From contig DATGLE010000301.1 in assembly GCA_035294325.1 (NCBI GenBank), forward strand, positions 1 to 8,934: DNA of 8,934 nucleotides, written 5' to 3'. How positions within the stretch are numbered: position 1 is the first letter of the stretch; every line of letters starts with the position of its first letter. Below are positions 6,119-8,934 of the stretch, in pieces. The notes below the pieces were generated by a model, which was given only the letters and a program-made list of their open reading frames with translations, made no database searches and was not told the origin of the DNA. This DNA comes from DATGLE01 sp035294325 (lineage in GTDB: Bacteria > Chloroflexota > Ktedonobacteria > Ktedonobacterales > Ktedonobacteraceae). Position numbers and translations under genes: made by a program.

Positions 6119-7450
6119 TCAAGGAAGGACATGCTTCGTCACAAAACGATGAGAACGCACAGGGACGCAGGTTCCCGTCGGACATTGCATCTCTTGAATG
6201 TGCATCGTGAAATGATCGGGCCAGTAGCGGCGCGCCGTCCTGAGTGCGTTGGGGGCCTGCACACCAAAGCCACAGAGCGAGCCATTGGTCACATAGCCCG
6301 CGAACTCATCGAGCACATCGAGGTCCGCGTTGACGCCAAGATCGCTGACGATCCCTTCGAGCAGGCCCGCGATGCGCTTCACGCCCAGGCGGCAGGGCAC
6401 GCACTTGCCGCACGATTCTTTGGAGAGATAGCGACTGCGTTCCATTGCCCAGGCGACCATGCAGGTATTGATCGGCAGCACCTCGATAATGCCGGAACCG
6501 ACGATAGCGCCCTCCTGCTCCAGCGGATCGAAATCATAGGGGGTGTCCAGCAGCGACATCGGCAGGGCGCCACCCTCCGCGCCGCCGACGACAACGGCGC
6601 GCATCTCATCCTCGGCGTGTTTTATGCCCGCATATGCCAGGATATCGCGCAGCGTCGTCCCGAACGGAACTTCTACGACGACGGGTTCGCTGCCAGGCGC
6701 GTAGTCGTAGACGGTCAGCACCTTCGTCCCGCCCGTCGTGGCCGTGCCCAGGCTGGTGAAGGCCGCCGGCCCTTCGCGCATGATAACGGGCACATTCGCC
6801 AGCGTTTCGATAGAATTGATCGCCGTTGGCTTATCCCACAGGCCGTACTGCGCCGGAAAGGGCGGGCGCTGCTCGGGCATGCCGCGCCGTCCCTTGATGA
6901 GCGCGATCTGCACCGTCTCCTCGCCGCCCATAAACCCGATATCTACACCCAGCACATTGATCGTACAACTGAAATCGGTGCCCAGGATGTCGCGCCCGAC
7001 GAGGTTAGCTTCCAGCGCCTCGCGCAGCGCGGCCTGCACCGCATCAATGCCTTCATAGAAGAAGCCGCGCGTGAAAAGATACGCCTCCGAGGCTCCCACA
7101 GCATAGGCGGCAAGTAGAATGCCCTCAATTATCTGGTGTGGGCTGCGCTCCAGCAAAGAACGCGCGGCCAACGAACGGCTATCGGCATCATAGGCGTTAC
7201 AGATAACATACTTCTGCTCATCGTCGTGCTGGCGAACGATGCGCCATTTTTCGCCAGTGAGACGACCAGCGCCACCACGCCCACGCAGCCGGGCCTCGCT
7301 GACCTGCTGAATAATCTGCTCTGGCGTCTGCTGATGGAGCGCTCTATCAAGAGCAGAGTAGCCGCCGGCATTACGATAAGCGGAGAGCGAACGCAGGTCA
7401 GGATCGCTCCGCCGCCGCAATACACGATAAGAATGCTCAAAATCAGGCAT
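6119..7450 (-). CDS. nuoF: NuoF-like subunit with altered NADH/FMN loop
   Basis: The 443-residue protein aligns along the whole NuoF/HoxF/HydB fold. It has the glycine-rich FMN loop RLRGRGGAG (54-62), then GEET (176-179), PPFPAQYGLWDKPTAINSIETLANVP (196-221), an SLBB domain (about 243-320) and all four N3 [4Fe-4S] cysteines (C347, C350, C353 in ESCGKCVPC, and C393 in GSLCG). The segment that is normally CNADExEPGxxKDR reads CNAYDADSRSLAAR (84-97), losing the conserved Asp, Pro-Gly and Lys-Asp, with Glu changed to Asp; YICGEETAL is GFMGGEETV. NADH binding as in complex I is therefore doubtful, while the Fe-S site should be intact. A C-terminal tail carries two extra cysteines (C423, C428). The start codon overlaps the preceding gene by 8 bp and has GAGG 7 nt upstream. 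The symbol reflects homology, not proven function. Confidence 0.92.
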   Translation of the reverse strand: MPDFEHSYRVLRRRSDPDLRSLSAYRNAGGYSALDRALHQQTPEQIIQQVSEARLRGRGGAGRLTGEKWRIVRQHDDEQKYVICNAYDADSRSLAARSLLERSPHQIIEGILLAAYAVGASEAYLFTRGFFYEGIDAVQAALREALEANLVGRDILGTDFSCTINVLGVDIGFMGGEETVQIALIKGRRGMPEQRPPFPAQYGLWDKPTAINSIETLANVPVIMREGPAAFTSLGTATTGGTKVLTVYDYAPGSEPVVVEVPFGTTLRDILAYAGIKHAEDEMRAVVVGGAEGGALPMSLLDTPYDFDPLEQEGAIVGSGIIEVLPINTCMVAWAMERSRYLSKESCGKCVPCRLGVKRIAGLLEGIVSDLGVNADLDVLDEFAGYVTNGSLCGFGVQAPNALRTARRYWPDHFTMHIQEMQCPTGTCVPVRSHRFVTKHVLP

Positions 7451-8183
7451 TTGGCTGCCTCACATGATGAATATTTCCCCAGACACCACGAGTATCTGGC
7501 GCCAGGCCGCGCTCTGGCTGATCGTCGCGTGTGATGCCTTTGATGCGCGGCGCGGGCTTGAACCTGGGACTCATCGTCGCAATGCCAAAGATATCGCTCA
7601 GATCCACGCCTCGCGCCTGCACAACGCGTTTGGCGGCCTGCAAGGGGAGATAGCCGTAGATATCCATGATCGTATCCAGCAGCGCCGGAAGCTCGCCAGC
7701 ATCCTGCGACCACGTTTCTAACAGCGCGTCGACCTTGCTGAGATCAATTTCAGGCTCCAGATAGTCCTTGACGGGCATAGCGACGCATGGCGGTACGGGC
7801 TTATTAAAGTAGTTCACGGCATATTCGGAGATGCGCGTCTTGTAAAAACCGGCCTTCGGTGTGCCGCTGGCGGGGGGAATTTTGCGCGAAGTGAACTTTT
7901 CGGCCCCCTCACGGATGTAGGACTTGAACCAGGGACGGTCCTTCCATTCGTGCATCGGCTCGTACTCGATAGTAATGGCACGCGGCGGGCAGGCTTTCTC
8001 GCAGAGCAGACAGGCTTCGCATTTCAGGTTAAACTCGGTCCCCAGGCCCTCCTCGGCGATAAGCTGGATCAGCCCACGACTGCGCGGGGGCAGCTTGGGT
8101 TTCTCATAGGGATAGAGCCGCGTAACCTTCGGGCGGAAGAGATGGCTGAACGTCAGGCTCATACCTTCAAGGATACCACGCAT
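7443..8183 (-). CDS. NuoI-like ferredoxin fused to NuoE helical domain
   Basis: The 246-residue protein has two parts. Residues 1-75 resemble NuoI (FSHLFRPKVTRLYPYEKP, then one [4Fe-4S] motif C55-x2-C58-x2-C61-x3-C65-P). The second [4Fe-4S] motif of normal NuoI is not there; only a lone C133 occurs later. Residues about 150-210 resemble the N-terminal helical domain of NuoE (LLDTIMDIYGYLPLQAAKRVVQ followed by LSDIFGIATMSPRF, where NuoE has ...VYGVATFYxxF). The thioredoxin-like [2Fe-2S] domain that should follow is missing: only about 36 residues remain, without cysteine. It probably acts as a small Fe-S linker between NuoB and the NuoF-like subunit. It starts 3 nt after nuoB with GAGG 8 nt upstream, and overlaps nuoF by 8 bp. 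Confidence 0.88.
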   Translation of the reverse strand: MRGILEGMSLTFSHLFRPKVTRLYPYEKPKLPPRSRGLIQLIAEEGLGTEFNLKCEACLLCEKACPPRAITIEYEPMHEWKDRPWFKSYIREGAEKFTSRKIPPASGTPKAGFYKTRISEYAVNYFNKPVPPCVAMPVKDYLEPEIDLSKVDALLETWSQDAGELPALLDTIMDIYGYLPLQAAKRVVQARGVDLSDIFGIATMSPRFKPAPRIKGITRDDQPERGLAPDTRGVWGNIHHVRQPNA

Positions 8184-8186
8184 ACA

Positions 8187-8789
8187 CTACACCTCTATTT
8201 CGGTCTCGCCACGGATCTTGAGACCTTGCTTTGCAATTTTTTCTCGCAGCTTGAGAATACCCTCGATCAGAGCTTCTGGGCGCGGAGGACATCCAGGAAC
8301 ATAGACATCTACCGGAACGATGGTATCCACACCCTGGACGGTATAGTAACTATCGTAGAATTCACCGCCAGAGTTCGCGCATTGCCCCATGCTGAGCACC
8401 CACTTGGGTTCCGGCATCTGCTCCCACAGGAGGCGCAGACGCGGCCCCATCTTGACAGAGACCGTTCCGGCCACAATCATCAGATCCGCCTGGCGCGGGC
8501 TTGAGCGAAAGACCTCCGAGCCGAAGCGTGACAGGTCGTAATGCGATTGCGCCGAAGCCATCATCTCGATAGCGCAGCACGCCAGGCCGTAACCCAGCGG
8601 CCACACCGATTTCGAGCGCGCCCAGTTCTGCGCCCACTGTAACATGTCGGCGAGACTGGTCAACTGTACCGGCAGCTCCTGATCGCCAGGAATATACTCA
8701 TGGGGACCCGAGGCCATTGTAATTGGCACCGGCCGGCGCCGTGTCGTGGTCGCTGGCGCCTCCCCATTCCGTTTTATATCGCTGCTCAT
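8187..8789 (-). CDS. nuoB: NuoB-like subunit (complex I N2-cluster protein)
   Basis: The 200-residue protein is a clear NuoB/PSST homologue. It has WPLGYGLACCAIEMM with the adjacent C71-C72, FRSSPRQADLMIVAGT (94-109), MPEPKWVLSMGQCANSGG with C137, and VPVDVYVPGCPPRPEAL with C167; these four cysteines hold the N2 [4Fe-4S] cluster. In complex I, NuoB passes electrons to quinone in a pocket shared with NuoD. The first 40 residues or so are a polar, probably disordered extension. The gene appears to be first in the operon: AAGGAG (8800-8805, 10 nt spacing) precedes the ATG, and an extended -10 promoter lies about 110 bp upstream. No nuoA, nuoC or nuoD accompanies it inside the window, unlike the usual nuoABCD order. 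Confidence 0.96.
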   Translation of the reverse strand: MSSDIKRNGEAPATTTRRRPVPITMASGPHEYIPGDQELPVQLTSLADMLQWAQNWARSKSVWPLGYGLACCAIEMMASAQSHYDLSRFGSEVFRSSPRQADLMIVAGTVSVKMGPRLRLLWEQMPEPKWVLSMGQCANSGGEFYDSYYTVQGVDTIVPVDVYVPGCPPRPEALIEGILKLREKIAKQGLKIRGETEIEV

Positions 8790-8900
8790 AAAAAACGTAC
8801 TCCTTCATGCAAAGGTTTAGCAGCACCTGTTGCTCAATCTGGATATTTTGCAGAGTTTATATGAGACGGGAGCGGCGTATTAACATTCTATCTTGCCCCT

Positions 8901-8909
8901 ATTATAGCA
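8901..8909 (-). promoter_or_regulatory. Extended -10 promoter of the nuo-like operon
   Basis: On the minus strand this reads TGCTATAAT, a perfect -10 hexamer (8901-8906) with the TGn extension (8907-8909). No good -35 is visible 16-19 nt upstream, which is common for extended -10 promoters. It would give a leader of about 105 nt before nuoB (8790 to about 8895) in which I see no riboswitch or ORF. Confidence 0.65.
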
Positions 8910-8934
8910 CTATACGTCCACGCACGCCACCAGG

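Noticed and set aside
6131..7117. 328-codon open frame on the plus strand
   Set aside because: Antisense to the NuoF homologue, with no family motif and no ribosome site.
7443..7560. Frameshift that cut off the thioredoxin domain of a NuoE
   Set aside because: Only a few dozen codons lie between the helical segment and the nuoF start, so there is no room for the missing domain in any frame, and nuoF follows with a normal 8-bp overlap.

Overview
The window looks like chromosomal DNA of a GC-rich, free-living bacterium. The gene set fits a Chloroflexota/Ktedonobacteria-like or actinobacterial-type soil organism: an F420-type nitroreductase-fold protein, a PadR regulator, a GH1 glycosidase, GNAT and alpha/beta-hydrolase genes, and an unusual complex-I-like operon. 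The lineage is an inference from gene content only; no rRNA or tRNA is present to fix it.

Layout. At 1-278 (minus) is the 5' end of a GH1 beta-glucosidase, cut by the window edge. From 279 to 812 there is no convincing gene. This stretch holds an AT-rich palindromic promoter-like site and a cluster of repeats: three hairpins with long perfect arms, two of them at the same position of a roughly 100-bp imperfect tandem repeat but with different stem sequences. An alpha/beta hydrolase (813-1631, plus) follows, and a 33-bp perfect hairpin starts on the last base of its stop codon. Next comes a small regulated unit: a strong sigma70-type promoter, a 26-bp near-perfect palindrome just downstream of its -10 box, a PadR regulator (1835-2443) and an overlapping deazaflavin-type nitroreductase (2433-2948). 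The tail of the latter overlaps, end to end, a GNAT acetyltransferase on the minus strand (2897-3475).

The main feature is a compact minus-strand operon from 8789 down to 3697. It has an extended -10 promoter near 8901-8909 and ends in a compound intrinsic terminator at 3591-3695. Its four genes have gaps or overlaps of at most 13 bp: nuoB; a fusion of a NuoI-like one-cluster ferredoxin with only the helical N-terminal part of NuoE; a nuoF homologue whose usual NADH/FMN acidic loop is altered; and an 802-residue iron-sulfur flavoprotein. That flavoprotein joins a NuoG-type [2Fe-2S] domain, a GltD/DPD-type FAD-NAD(P)H module and several C-terminal cysteine clusters, with no molybdopterin-fold NuoG domain.

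Working together (inference): the four proteins have the parts of an electron-transfer chain that takes electrons from NAD(P)H at the GltD-like flavin, passes them through many Fe-S clusters and ends at the NuoB cluster. It would be a re-engineered complex-I input module rather than a standard NuoEFG. No NuoC, NuoD, NuoH or other membrane subunits are encoded in the window, so the final partner is unknown. This operon and the variable-stem hairpin repeats are the two most unusual things here.
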